NCBI GenBank assembly: GCA_032250895.1
Contig: JAVVEZ010000018.1
Coordinates: 1-50,043 of the forward strand
DNA: 50,043 nucleotides
Origin: JAVVEZ01 sp032250895
GTDB taxonomy: Bacteria > Pseudomonadota > Gammaproteobacteria > Pseudomonadales > Pseudohongiellaceae
Reading direction: 5' to 3'
Below, in pieces: positions 1 through 9,043 of this stretch. Both the position numbers and the translations under genes were made by a program. A model generated the notes under the pieces. It saw only the letters and a program-made list of their open reading frames with translations. It did not search any database and was not told the DNA's origin. The first letter of the stretch is position 1. Each line of letters begins with the position of its first letter.

Positions 1-614
1 GGGCGAGCCACCCGACGAAGTCGCATCAGAGTTGTGGCCAATCGCTGCTGAGGCTTGAAAGGCTGATGCGGCTTTCTTTGCCAGGCTGGATCGGCATCCA
101 TCTGCCGTAGCAGATTGAGTACCCCGGCTTTACCGAGTTGCGGCCGTAACTCGCAATGCCGCTCTTCTGAGAAGAGGAAAGCTCCGACTTGATCCCCCTG
201 TTCTAAGGCACGCCAGGCAAGCAGTGCTGCAAGTTTTGAGGCCTGCACTGCCTTGAAACAACCGCGTGTGGCAAAGAACATCGGCCGCCGATAATCAACT
301 GCCAGCAACACGGGCCGTTCCCGTTCTTCCTGGAACAGCTTGGTGTGCGGCTTGCCACGACGTGCAGTGACCCGCCAATCGATGCTGCGGATATCGTCAC
401 CAGGCTGGTAGGCACGGTGTTCTTCGAAGTCCACGCCACGGCCCTTGATCCTGGAAATATGGGAACCGGCCATACCCAGTCGTGAACGCGACCGATAGTC
501 CAGTTCCAGTGCTTGTGCCGCATGCCGTTGTCCCAGCAGTTGTGCCAGCGTGACAAAGGCACCTGTGCTCTGGTATTGATCCTGACGCTGATTCAACTGA
601 CGTTTGCGTGACAT
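1..614 (-). CDS. DUF58 domain protein (partial, C-terminus outside window)
   Basis: An open frame runs from an ATG at 614 to the window edge (204 codons) and must continue outside. The DUF58 hallmark is present at about residues 58-105: GRGVDFEEHRAYQPGDD, then SIDWRVTARR, then KLFQEERERPVLLAVD. DUF58 proteins have a von Willebrand A-like fold and are almost always encoded beside MoxR AAA+ ATPases, as here (31 bp downstream of the MoxR gene, same strand). They are thought to work with MoxR and VWA/Bat proteins at the cell envelope, but no precise reaction is established. The next genes would be expected to encode DUF4381 and VWA-domain proteins. Confidence 0.88.
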   Translation of the reverse strand, partial: MSRKRQLNQRQDQYQSTGAFVTLAQLLGQRHAAQALELDYRSRSRLGMAGSHISRIKGRGVDFEEHRAYQPGDDIRSIDWRVTARRGKPHTKLFQEERERPVLLAVDYRRPMFFATRGCFKAVQASKLAALLAWRALEQGDQVGAFLFSEERHCELRPQLGKAGVLNLLRQMDADPAWQRKPHQPFKPQQRLATTLMRLRRVAR

Positions 615-645
615 GATAGAAATGTTGTCCGGTTATGAAGAGAAC

Positions 646-1629
646 TCAGGCCGAAGGAACCAGTTCCAGAATCGTGTCCAGAACCCGGTCTGCATTTATC
701 CCTGCCGCTTCGGCTTCGAAACTCAACAAGACCCGGTGCCGCAGCACATCATGAAAGACTTCGTGGACATCTTCAGGACTGACGAAGTCCTTTCCTTTCA
801 GCCAGGCATGGGCACGTGCGCAAAGATCCAGCGCAATGGTGCCCCTGGGACTGGCACCATAATCAATCCAGGAGGCCAGTTCAGCGCTATAGACAGCCGG
901 TTGGCGACTGGCCATGACCAGTTGCAGGATATATTCCTCGACGGCCTCGGTCATGTGAATGGCCAGTACCTGCTGACGTGCGGCAAAAAGCATTTCCTGT
1001 GACACCACGGATGCTGCGTGAGGCGCCATATTGCGGGCCTCATCGCGCACCAGGTGCAAAATTTTCCGTTCTGAATCCAAATCCGGATAGTCGACCGTGA
1101 CATGCATCAGAAAGCGGTCGAGCTGGGCTTCAGGCAGGGGGTAGGTGCCTTCCTGTTCAATCGGATTCTGGGTGGCCATGACCAGGAACAGACTGGGCAA
1201 TTTAAAGGTTTCCCGCCCCACGCTCACCTGGTGTTCCGCCATGGCCTCGAGCAGGGCGGACTGGACCTTGGCAGGGGCCCGGTTGATTTCATCCGCCAGT
1301 ACCAGATTGTGAAAAATCGGACCCGGCTGAAAGCGGAAACTGCCGTCTTGCGGACGATAGATTTCAGTGCCGGTAATGTCGCTGGGCAGCAGGTCGGGCG
1401 TGAACTGAATGCGATGAAAATCACCCTCAACCGCTTCGGAAAGATTTTTGATGGCCTTGGTCTTGGCCAGACCGGGGGCACCCTCGACCAGCAGATGGCC
1501 GCCGGCAAGCAGGGCAATCAAGAGCCGGTCGATCAGCTTTTCCTGTCCGATGATCTGCTGCGACAGCCATTGCTTCAGGTCCAGGAGCGACTGATGTTGC
1601 ACTTGAATATCGGCTTGGGTTTGGGGCAT
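646..1629 (-). CDS. MoxR-family AAA+ ATPase
   Basis: Encodes 327 aa from ATG 1629. The frame stays open to 1740, but the extra N-terminal residues look unlike the family, and GAGAG lies a few bases before ATG 1629. Walker A is GAPGLAKTK and Walker B is LVLADEINRAP, followed by SALLEAMAEHQVSVG and the sensor region FLVMATQNPIEQEGTYPLPEAQ, here written only as landmarks. These are diagnostic of MoxR/RavA-like chaperone ATPases, which remodel or activate partner proteins such as the VWA proteins encoded downstream. The gene is divergent from pyrD and probably co-transcribed with the DUF58 gene. The substrate is unknown. Confidence 0.93.
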   Translation of the reverse strand: MPQTQADIQVQHQSLLDLKQWLSQQIIGQEKLIDRLLIALLAGGHLLVEGAPGLAKTKAIKNLSEAVEGDFHRIQFTPDLLPSDITGTEIYRPQDGSFRFQPGPIFHNLVLADEINRAPAKVQSALLEAMAEHQVSVGRETFKLPSLFLVMATQNPIEQEGTYPLPEAQLDRFLMHVTVDYPDLDSERKILHLVRDEARNMAPHAASVVSQEMLFAARQQVLAIHMTEAVEEYILQLVMASRQPAVYSAELASWIDYGASPRGTIALDLCARAHAWLKGKDFVSPEDVHEVFHDVLRHRVLLSFEAEAAGINADRVLDTILELVPSA

Positions 1630-1843
1630 AGGACACTCTCTGCGGGCTCGTAGTATAAAAAGTCCTGATTCTATAGCTAAAGCGGATTTAATGAAAACGC
1701 TGGTTGTCAATTTCCCCCTACTGGCACTATATTTGCTCATGCCCTGGCATGACGCGGGGCAGGACCCCGGCAGATTCCGGATAGTTCCGGTTTTTCCTGA
1801 TCAGGCAGAGCTGGATTCTGCCAACATTGACAGTGACTCTGAA

Positions 1844-2893
1844 TTGTACAGATTTATCCGTTTTTTCCTGTTCCTGCTGCCAGAAGAGTTTTCTCATCAT
1901 CTGAGCCTGGAAGCCCTTAAATGGCTGCACCGCTGCAAGCTGTCCTGGCTGCTGCGGCCAAAATCAGAAAGACTGCCTGTTAGCTTGTTTGGTCTGAACT
2001 TTCCCAACCCGGTAGGGCTGGCGGCGGGTCTGGATAAAAATGGTGATTATCTCGATGCCCTGGGTGCTCTGGGCTTTGGCTTCGTTGAAATCGGCACGGT
2101 CACGCCCAAACCTCAGCCTGGCAATCCCAAACCCCGCCTGTTCAGGCTTCCGGAGCACGAAGCCATCATCAACCGCATGGGCTTTAACAACAAGGGTCTT
2201 GATTATGTCGTGGAGCGCTTGAAAAGCCGTCATTACCGGGGAATCGTAGGCGTCAATATTGGCAAGAACTATGCGACGCCGGTGACAGCGGCGCTGAGCG
2301 ATTATCTGCTGTGTCTGCGTGGCGTGTACGCCCACGCGGATTATGTGGTGATAAACCTCTCTTCGCCGAATACGCCCGGTTTGCGCAGCCTGCAATTCGG
2401 CGAGTCATTGCACGAGCTGCTGGCCGCTTTGAAAAAGGAGCAGGCAGATTTGCAGGAACACTACCGGAAGTATGTGCCTTTGCTGGTGAAAATTTCGCCG
2501 GACCTGGAGCCTGCGGACATAGAACAGATTGCCGCAGCTTTTCTGCTTCACGGCATTGACGGTGTCATTGCCACCAATACCACGATCGCACGGGGGGAGG
2601 CCTTGCAGGGGACGGCCAAAGGCAGGGAAGCGGGTGGCTTGAGTGGAGCCCCGCTGACCGCACAAGCCACCTGGGTACTCACACAACTGAAGCGGGCACT
2701 GGCGGGAAAGATACCTGTGATCGGGGTGGGGGGTATCATGGATGGCGCCAGCGGGCTGGCAAAATTGCAGGCGGGTGCTACCTTGCTGCAGATCTATACC
2801 GGTTTCATCTATCATGGCCCGGCATTGATAGCTGCCATCGTCGAGCAGCTGCAAACTGACCGGCAGAACGCAGCGTCTGAGGCTGAACGATGA
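1844..2893 (+). CDS. pyrD: Dihydroorotate dehydrogenase (quinone), class 2
   Basis: Oxidises dihydroorotate to orotate in pyrimidine synthesis, passing electrons through FMN to membrane quinone. Class 2 features are present: an N-terminal amphipathic region (RFIRFFLFLLPEEF), NPVGLAAGLDKNGD, EIGTVTPKPQPGN, INRMGFNN, the catalytic-serine loop NLSSPNTPGLR, GVIATNTT and the FMN phosphate loop VIGVGGI. The start is a judgement: the frame is open from ATG 1691, but the first 51 codons resemble nothing in PyrD, while TTG 1844 gives an N-terminus (LYRFIRFFLF) that lines up with E. coli PyrD and a normal length of 349 aa. I see no strong ribosome binding site at TTG 1844. The stop overlaps the next gene by 4 bp. 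Confidence 0.95.
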   Translation: MYRFIRFFLFLLPEEFSHHLSLEALKWLHRCKLSWLLRPKSERLPVSLFGLNFPNPVGLAAGLDKNGDYLDALGALGFGFVEIGTVTPKPQPGNPKPRLFRLPEHEAIINRMGFNNKGLDYVVERLKSRHYRGIVGVNIGKNYATPVTAALSDYLLCLRGVYAHADYVVINLSSPNTPGLRSLQFGESLHELLAALKKEQADLQEHYRKYVPLLVKISPDLEPADIEQIAAAFLLHGIDGVIATNTTIARGEALQGTAKGREAGGLSGAPLTAQATWVLTQLKRALAGKIPVIGVGGIMDGASGLAKLQAGATLLQIYTGFIYHGPALIAAIVEQLQTDRQNAASEAER

Positions 2894-3180
2894 AGGCACA
2901 GCAGAATGGTGGTGTAAACTTGAGGCCAGTCCTGTTGCTCTATACAACCACCAGCTGTCATCTGTGTGAACAGGCAGAAGCTCTGCTGAGCCCCTTCCTG
3001 GAGCGTGAACAGCTGAGGTTGGAGACGGTCGAGATCACTCAGTCAGCCGCGCTGGTCGATCGCTATGGCAGCAGAATTCCCGTGCTTGGCATCGGGGGTC
3101 GGTCTGGAGAGCTGGACTGGCCCTTCGATGCCGGACAGCTTGCTGTTTTTATTGCAGAAACCGCTATCAGGCAATCTTGA
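2890..3180 (+). CDS. Glutaredoxin-like DUF836 protein
   Basis: A 96-aa thioredoxin-fold protein. It begins LLLYTTTSCHLCEQAE, with a CxxC pair (CHLC) right after the first strand, and later has the cis-proline-type segment SRIPVLGI. This matches the DUF836/glutaredoxin-like family of short proteins with one redox motif, probably involved in disulfide or glutathione-linked exchange in the cytoplasm; partners are unknown. Its ATG overlaps the pyrD stop (ATGA), so the two are probably translationally coupled. Its 3' end overlaps the end of the convergent M15 peptidase gene by 14 bp. Confidence 0.8.
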   Translation: MKAQQNGGVNLRPVLLLYTTTSCHLCEQAEALLSPFLEREQLRLETVEITQSAALVDRYGSRIPVLGIGGRSGELDWPFDAGQLAVFIAETAIRQS

Positions 3181-4183
3181 TGTGCCAGGGCTCGAAACGG
3201 ACGCCCTCGGTATTGGTATCGGTATAGCGCAGATCAACATAGCCGAGTTTGATCATCTGCTTGAATTCCAGGGTTTGAGAAAAATCTGCGGTAAAATTCC
3301 TGCCCCCCAGACCGGCCTTGCCAACGTCAAAATCACCCACACCATGAAAGGAATACCCGGGCGGGGCCAGGGAACGAGAGGCCTTGGACAGATTGCCAGA
3401 GGAGAGCCGGGTCTTGGCCAGGAAGAGGTGCATCTGCTTGACGACATTACGGACTCCCGACGTCAGCAGCAACTGTTCACCGACGTCTTTGCGCAAATGT
3501 TCGTAGCGTGCCAGCGAGCTCCCCTTGAACAGATAATGACCGCTACCGGCAATTTTGACCACCGTGGATATGGGAACGGTGGCCGTCATCGTGCTTGTCA
3601 CCTTGCTGCCAAAGAATCCGTAGGTGCTGGCATCGGCAGCAAAAATCGCTTCGAGGAAATTCAATTCGGCCGGGGTGAAGGCTCCTATCTCTGGATAATT
3701 CCGGGCAAAGTGGAGCATTTCATCAAAACCAAGAAGATTGAAATTGCCGTGTCCAACAAAGGACTGAACCCGGTCGAGACGGGAGAGGGTGGGTTCGAGT
3801 ATGGCTTGCTGCGCTTCATCCAGGAAAATATCACTGCGATAGTCGGCTTCAAAATTCCGGATTTTCTCCAGGTAGCTGTCTACGCTGTCGTCACTGAGTG
3901 ATTCAAGATTGACAAACTCTTCGATATGCGTGAATCCGGGTGTCAGCTCATGCATATCCAGACTTATCGTCTCCGTTTCAGGCGGGGTTACAGCCGGTCC
4001 TGGCACGGAAGGAAGACTTGTCCGGTTCCTGAGTATCGCAGCATGTTGTTGGTCAGCGGGATCATTTTCAGGCATGGGGGCCGGGATGTTTCCACGGTTC
4101 AGTATCCTGAGCAGGGGGCTGCCACCTGCATAGGAGAGGGACCCGGTTGCCAGCATGGCTTGTAAAAATGTCCGTTTATTCAT
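3167..4183 (-). CDS. Exported M15-type (VanY/DD-carboxypeptidase-like) metallopeptidase
   Basis: 338 aa. The N-terminus (MNKRTFLQAMLATGSL) is an export signal; KRTFLQ resembles a variant twin-arginine motif. A proline-rich linker follows and a conserved C-terminal domain starts near residue 265. That domain has SLAPPGYSFHGVGDFDVG with candidate zinc ligands His280 and Asp286, and ends RFEPWHIKI, matching the Glu and His of the VanY-type E-P-W-H motif. Such enzymes trim D-Ala-D-Ala from peptidoglycan stem peptides in the periplasm. The His-Asp spacing is one residue shorter than the usual HxxGxAxD pattern. It lies 31 bp downstream of tatD on the same strand and may share its transcript. Confidence 0.75.
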   Translation of the reverse strand: MNKRTFLQAMLATGSLSYAGGSPLLRILNRGNIPAPMPENDPADQQHAAILRNRTSLPSVPGPAVTPPETETISLDMHELTPGFTHIEEFVNLESLSDDSVDSYLEKIRNFEADYRSDIFLDEAQQAILEPTLSRLDRVQSFVGHGNFNLLGFDEMLHFARNYPEIGAFTPAELNFLEAIFAADASTYGFFGSKVTSTMTATVPISTVVKIAGSGHYLFKGSSLARYEHLRKDVGEQLLLTSGVRNVVKQMHLFLAKTRLSSGNLSKASRSLAPPGYSFHGVGDFDVGKAGLGGRNFTADFSQTLEFKQMIKLGYVDLRYTDTNTEGVRFEPWHIKIA

Positions 4184-4214
4184 ATCACTAGCGTATCAGC
4201 AACATCAACAAATT

Positions 4215-5015
4215 TCATATGTCAAAAAAAAATCTGGCAGTGGTGCTTGTGCGCGCTGCAATCTCAGGGGGCGACAGCTCCAGACATTGCGCGACAGTGT
4301 CCAGGACATGGACCAGATAACGGGGTTCATTGCGGCGACCGGCGGGCTTGGGCAGAATCGAACGTGGCAGGAGATAGGGCGCGTCGGTTTCCAGCATCAG
4401 GCGGTCTGCCGGGATGTCCTTGAGCAAAGCATGCAGATGTCCACCTCGACGCTCATCGCAGATCCAGCCAGTGATGCCAATATACATATCAAGATCCAGA
4501 TAATGATAGAGTTCTTCGCGAGTCCCGCTGAAGCAATGTACCACAGCCCTCAGCAGGCGATCCCGATATTTTTTGAGGATGGCACAGAAGTTTCCATGCG
4601 CGTCGCGTTCATGGAGAAAGACGGGCATCTGCAGCTCACAGGCCAGGGAAAGCTGTTCCTCGAATACCTCCTCCTGGCACTTGCGGGGAGAAAAGTCGCG
4701 ATTGAAATCCAGGCCCATTTCCCCCAGGGCCCTGACTTCAGGTTGCGCCGCCAGTTCAACGAGACGTGCCGGACTCTCCCTGTCGAAGCTGTCGGCATCG
4801 TGAGGGTGAACACCGGCCGTACTGAACAGAAATCCTGGATAATGACGCGCCAATGCCAAGGCTCTGACACTGCTGTCCACAGACGTGCCGGTAACCAGGA
4901 TGGCCTGCAAGCCGGCCTGCCTGGCCTGATCAAGAACCTCATCGAGGTCATGACGAAAGCTGTCATGGCCGAGGTTGGCGCCTATATCAACAAGAGAGAC
5001 ATTCGGGTCCGGCAT
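4215..5015 (-). CDS. tatD: TatD-family metal-dependent deoxyribonuclease
   Basis: Closer to E. coli TatD itself than to its paralogues. Landmarks are LVDIGANL near the start, STAGVHPHDAD, ALGEMGLDFNRDFS, MPVFLHERDAH, VVHCFSGTREE, YIGITGWICDERRG and LETDAPYLLP, which supply the metal-binding His, Glu and Asp residues of the TIM-barrel hydrolase. TatD is a 3'-5' exonuclease linked to DNA repair and fragmentation. I chose ATG 5015 (266 aa) because the protein then begins just before the conserved VDIGANL and GGAG lies 12 nt upstream; the frame also opens at 5060. Many gammaproteobacteria carry a TatD-like gene after holB; here that place is taken by pilZ and ggt. Confidence 0.92.
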   Translation of the reverse strand: MPDPNVSLVDIGANLGHDSFRHDLDEVLDQARQAGLQAILVTGTSVDSSVRALALARHYPGFLFSTAGVHPHDADSFDRESPARLVELAAQPEVRALGEMGLDFNRDFSPRKCQEEVFEEQLSLACELQMPVFLHERDAHGNFCAILKKYRDRLLRAVVHCFSGTREELYHYLDLDMYIGITGWICDERRGGHLHALLKDIPADRLMLETDAPYLLPRSILPKPAGRRNEPRYLVHVLDTVAQCLELSPPEIAARTSTTARFFFDI

Positions 5016-5108
5016 GGAGGCAGTTGGCTCCTGGAAAAAATGTGAGAGAAAGTCATCCAAGCTGGTTATAATAAACGAATTTTTTGGACTTGAAGGAAGG
5101 ATTAAACA

Positions 5109-6152
5109 TTGTCAGCGCCGGAAAAGAAAGCCATAGACTGGGGTCGCCTGGGGTTTGTCTATACAAAAACGGATTATCGATTTTCCGCCACCTATGAAAA
5201 TGGGGAATGGTCCAAGGGCGATTTGCTCACGTCAGAGATGATACAGGTCCATGAGGGTGCACCGGCCCTGCATTATGCCCAGCAATGTTTTGAAGGGCTC
5301 AAGGCCCAGACCGCCAAAGATGGCAGAATTCTCCTGTTCCGGCCTGAACTCAACTGCGAACGCATGCAGAAAACCTCCGAACGCCTTTCCATGCCGATCG
5401 TTCCGGAGGCACTTTTTTTGCGTGGAGTGGAGGAAGCGGTGCGGGCCAATGCGGCCTGGGTGCCGCCCTACGGCAGCGGTGCGTCTCTTTATATCCGGCC
5501 GATGCTGATCGGGGTGGGGGAGAACCTGGGTCTCAGGCCTGCCCTGCGCTACGAATTCAGGGTTTTTGTATCACCCGTAGGACCGTATTACAAGAGTGGT
5601 GGTTTGTCACTGATCTCCCTGGCGGTGACGGATTTTGATCGTGCCGCGCCGCTGGGAATCGGCGATGTCAAGGCCGGAGCAAACTACCCCGGTGGCTTGC
5701 TGGCAACGCGCAAGGCACAAGAGCTGGGTGCCAACGAAGCGCTTTATCTGGATGCCGCCGAACGCCGTTTCCTGGAGGAGGCCGGCTCTGCCAATATCAT
5801 TGTTTCCCTGGCCGGCAAGCGCCTGGTGACTCCACAGTCCCGCGCCATTCTGCCCAGTGTGACCCGACGCTCCATCATGGCCATCGCCCAGCATGAGCTG
5901 GATATGGAGGTGGAAACCCGTCCCATCGAATTGCGCAAGGAAATCAGGGATTTTGAGGAAATGGCAGCCTGTGGGACGGCAGCAGTGCTGTCGCCGGTTG
6001 GTAAAATATGGTTTGACAATCAATGGCATCGTTTTTATGGCAATGGCGAACGAGTCGGGCCCGTCATGCAAAATCTTTATGATCTGCTCAGCCAGCTTCA
6101 AAAGGGAGAAAGAGACGACAGCTTTCACTGGACCCGGGAAGTCGCTGTCTAG
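5109..6152 (+). CDS. ilvE: Branched-chain amino acid aminotransferase
   Basis: 347 aa. A PLP enzyme that interconverts Leu, Ile and Val with their keto acids, using 2-oxoglutarate/glutamate. It is of the longer, eukaryote-like BCAT type (class IV fold): LHYAQQCFEGLKAQ, LYIRPMLIG, GDVKAGANYPGG with the PLP lysine Lys188, EAGSANIIV and ILPSVTRRS. Translation starts at TTG 5109, with AAGGAAGG 8-14 nt upstream; no in-frame ATG fits better. The gene is divergent from tatD, and a TATAAT sits in the spacer at 5067-5072 but without a good -35. It stands alone rather than in an ilv operon. Confidence 0.95.
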   Translation: MSAPEKKAIDWGRLGFVYTKTDYRFSATYENGEWSKGDLLTSEMIQVHEGAPALHYAQQCFEGLKAQTAKDGRILLFRPELNCERMQKTSERLSMPIVPEALFLRGVEEAVRANAAWVPPYGSGASLYIRPMLIGVGENLGLRPALRYEFRVFVSPVGPYYKSGGLSLISLAVTDFDRAAPLGIGDVKAGANYPGGLLATRKAQELGANEALYLDAAERRFLEEAGSANIIVSLAGKRLVTPQSRAILPSVTRRSIMAIAQHELDMEVETRPIELRKEIRDFEEMAACGTAAVLSPVGKIWFDNQWHRFYGNGERVGPVMQNLYDLLSQLQKGERDDSFHWTREVAV

Positions 6153-6367
6153 TGACATGACACTAGGCCCCCCTTTACCTTTATCGGCCACGATGGTTTA
6201 ATCCACGCCTTTTCAGGCCAGTATCCGCTTGTCGTCCCTTGTTCCAGGCCAGGACGGATCCCGGGCTTGACCTGTTGCCTGCCTCTGTTCAAACATGTTC
6301 ATGTTGCTTGGCATGGGTCCAGATTCGGGTTTCATGAGCAGATCATTTACAGGACTAATGGGAAGTA
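6153..6367 (+). other. ilvE-topA intergenic region
   Basis: 215 bp with no convincing gene. A small inverted repeat, CTAGTG / CACTAG, spans the ilvE stop at 6149-6166 and is followed by a C-run rather than T-run, so it is at best a weak transcript end. The rest presumably holds the topA promoter, but I see no clear -35/-10 pair. Confidence 0.4.
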
Positions 6368-9019
6368 ATGGCAAAATCTCTCGTTATCGTAGAGTCTCCG
6401 GCGAAAGCAAAAACCATCAATAAATATCTGGGCAATGATTTTATTGTGAAGTCCAGTGTCGGCCACATTCGTGATTTGCCTGTCAGCGGCAGTAATGCCG
6501 GTGTGGATACCAAGGCCCGCGCGCAGGCGGCGGCGGCAACCCGAAAGTTGAGTCCGGAACAAAAAATCATCCACAAGGCAAGCAAGGCCAGGCAACAGCT
6601 GCTGGAAAGAATGGGAGTGAACCCGGAACAAGGTTGGCGCGCCAATTACCAGATTCTGCCGGGCAAGGAAAAAGTGGTCAGCGAGCTGAAAAAATTCGCC
6701 AGGGATGCCGATACCATCTATCTTGCAACCGACCTTGACCGTGAGGGAGAGGCCATCGCCTGGCACTTGCAGGAAGCAATCGGCGGTCCTCCCACACGCT
6801 ATAAACGGGTCGTTTTCAACGAAATTACCAAAAAAGCCATCACCGCAGCATTTGCTGAACCGACACATCTGGACATGAAACACGTGCAGGCGCAACAGGC
6901 ACGCCGCTTCCTGGACAGAGTCGTTGGCTTCATGCTGTCTCCGCTGTTGTGGAGCAAGGTCGCCCGAGGTTTGTCGGCCGGCCGGGTACAATCTGTGGCA
7001 GTGCGGCTGTTGGTGGAGAGGGAACAGGAAATCCGGGCTTTTGTCCCGGAGGAATACTGGGAATTGTTTGCAGACCTGCTGCCTGCCGGGAAACCTGCGC
7101 TGCGTTTTCAGGTCATAAAATTTCAAGGCCAGGAATTCAACCCGAAAACCGTCCAGGAAAGCGATGCGGCCATCGCCCGGCTGCGCGATGCCGATTACAA
7201 AATTGTCGGCCGTGAAGACAAACCCACCAGTTCACGGCCGAAGGCCCCCTTTATCACCTCGACCCTGCAACAGGCGGCCAGTACCCGCTTGGGCTTCAGC
7301 GTCAAAAAAACCATGACCATGGCTCAGCGACTTTATGAAGCCGGGCATATTACGTATATGCGTACAGATTCCACCCATCTCAGTGCGGATGCCGTGGCGA
7401 TGTGCCGGGACTATATCGGCAAGACCTTCGGGAACAAATATCTGCCATCGGCTCCCAACAATTACAGCAGTCGTGCGGGGGCTCAGGAAGCCCACGAAGC
7501 GATCCGCCCCTCTGACGTCAATGTGCGGGAAAATTCCCCGGCTCTGGCGGGCGTGGAAAGAGATGCCGCGAGGCTTTATAACCTGATCTGGCAGCAATTC
7601 GTCGCCTGTCAGATGACACCTGCCACCTATAAAAGCAGTACCTTGACGGTACACAGTGGCGAGTATGAGTTGCGTATCAAGGGCCGAATTCTGGTGTTTG
7701 ATGGTTATACGCGGGTTTTTCCTGTGTCGCCCACCGAAGGCGACATCGAACTTCCCGATATCGGAATCGGCGACCCACTGAGCTTGCAGGGTCTGGAGCC
7801 AAAACAGCACTTCACCAAACCTGCGCCCCGTTTTACTGAGGCGAGTCTGGTCCGGGAGCTGGAAAAACGCAGCATCGGCAGACCTTCCACCTATGCCACG
7901 ATTATTTCCACCATCCAGGACAGGGGTTATGTAAAACTGGAGAACCGCCGTTTCTATGCCTTGAAAATGGGCGATATCGTTACCGACAGGTTGCTGGAGA
8001 ATTTTTCAGATCTGATGGATTTTGATTTTACTGCCACCATGGAAAGCGCTCTCGATGACATTGCCAATGGCCGCAAGGACTGGTTGCAGGTACTGGATGA
8101 TTTTTACCGGAAATTCACTGTGCAGCTGGAAGCTGCGCAGTCAGATGAAAATGGCATGCACGCCAACGATCCCACCGGAACCAATATTCCCTGTCCCCAA
8201 TGCGGACGCCCAATGCAGATACGCACGGGAACCACCGGCGTTTTTCTGGGATGCTCCGGCTACAATCTGCCACCCAGGGAGCGCTGCAAGTCCACGCTCA
8301 ATCTGATTCCAGGGGATGAGGCCATCAGTGTTGATGCCGACGATGAGGCAGAATCCCGCCTGCTGATCAAAAAACATCGTTGTGCCATCTGTGGTACGGC
8401 CATGGACAGTTATTTGCTCGATGAAAAACGCAAGCTGCATGTTTGTGGCAATAATCCGGGCTGTCCCGGTTATGAAGTGGAAAACGGTAATTTCAAGCTG
8501 AAAGGCTATGACGGCCCGCTGCTTGAATGTGACAAATGTGGCGCGCAGATGCAGTTGAAAACCGGCCGTTTTGGCAAGTATTTCGGCTGTACCAACAGTG
8601 AATGCAAAAATACCCGCAAGCTCCTGCGCAATGGTGAGGCGGCACCTCCGAAAATGGATCCCATTCCCATGCCCGCGCTGCGTTGTGAAAAAGTGGACGA
8701 TCATTTCGTGCTTCGGGATGGCGCCGCCGGTTTGTTTCTGGCGGCCAGCAAGTTTCCCAAAAATCGTGAAACCCGGGCGCCACTCGTGGAAGAATTGATT
8801 CCCTTCAAGGATCGCATCGATCCGAAATACCGTTTTTTGACTGCGGCTCCGACAAACGATCCCGAGGGCAACAAGACTGTCATTCGCTTCAGCCGCAAGA
8901 CCCGGGAACAATATGTACTCAGCGAAAGCGATGGCAAGCCGACCGGCTGGAAGGCCTTCTATAAGGCCGGGAAGTGGGTGGAAAGCAGCGAGGCGTCCAA
9001 ACCCAGAAAACGCGCCTGA
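6368..9019 (+). CDS. topA: DNA topoisomerase I
   Basis: 883 aa, type IA topoisomerase that relaxes negative supercoils. The TOPRIM domain opens the protein (LVIVESPAKAKTINKYLG; acidic DLDREGEAIAWH), followed by ARRFLDRVVGF and the SAGRVQSVAVRLL helix. The active-site tyrosine is Tyr330 in HITYMRTDSTH. The core ends with RPSTYATIISTIQDRGYV. The C-terminal third holds three four-cysteine zinc ribbons, starting CPQCGRPM, CAICGTAM and CDKCGAQM, then a basic tail (KPRKRA), as in the E. coli enzyme (865 aa). The MscS gene starts 24 bp downstream and may be co-transcribed. Confidence 0.97.
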   Translation: MAKSLVIVESPAKAKTINKYLGNDFIVKSSVGHIRDLPVSGSNAGVDTKARAQAAAATRKLSPEQKIIHKASKARQQLLERMGVNPEQGWRANYQILPGKEKVVSELKKFARDADTIYLATDLDREGEAIAWHLQEAIGGPPTRYKRVVFNEITKKAITAAFAEPTHLDMKHVQAQQARRFLDRVVGFMLSPLLWSKVARGLSAGRVQSVAVRLLVEREQEIRAFVPEEYWELFADLLPAGKPALRFQVIKFQGQEFNPKTVQESDAAIARLRDADYKIVGREDKPTSSRPKAPFITSTLQQAASTRLGFSVKKTMTMAQRLYEAGHITYMRTDSTHLSADAVAMCRDYIGKTFGNKYLPSAPNNYSSRAGAQEAHEAIRPSDVNVRENSPALAGVERDAARLYNLIWQQFVACQMTPATYKSSTLTVHSGEYELRIKGRILVFDGYTRVFPVSPTEGDIELPDIGIGDPLSLQGLEPKQHFTKPAPRFTEASLVRELEKRSIGRPSTYATIISTIQDRGYVKLENRRFYALKMGDIVTDRLLENFSDLMDFDFTATMESALDDIANGRKDWLQVLDDFYRKFTVQLEAAQSDENGMHANDPTGTNIPCPQCGRPMQIRTGTTGVFLGCSGYNLPPRERCKSTLNLIPGDEAISVDADDEAESRLLIKKHRCAICGTAMDSYLLDEKRKLHVCGNNPGCPGYEVENGNFKLKGYDGPLLECDKCGAQMQLKTGRFGKYFGCTNSECKNTRKLLRNGEAAPPKMDPIPMPALRCEKVDDHFVLRDGAAGLFLAASKFPKNRETRAPLVEELIPFKDRIDPKYRFLTAAPTNDPEGNKTVIRFSRKTREQYVLSESDGKPTGWKAFYKAGKWVESSEASKPRKRA

Positions 9020-9043
9020 ATACCGGGCAAGGCTGGATAGAAC

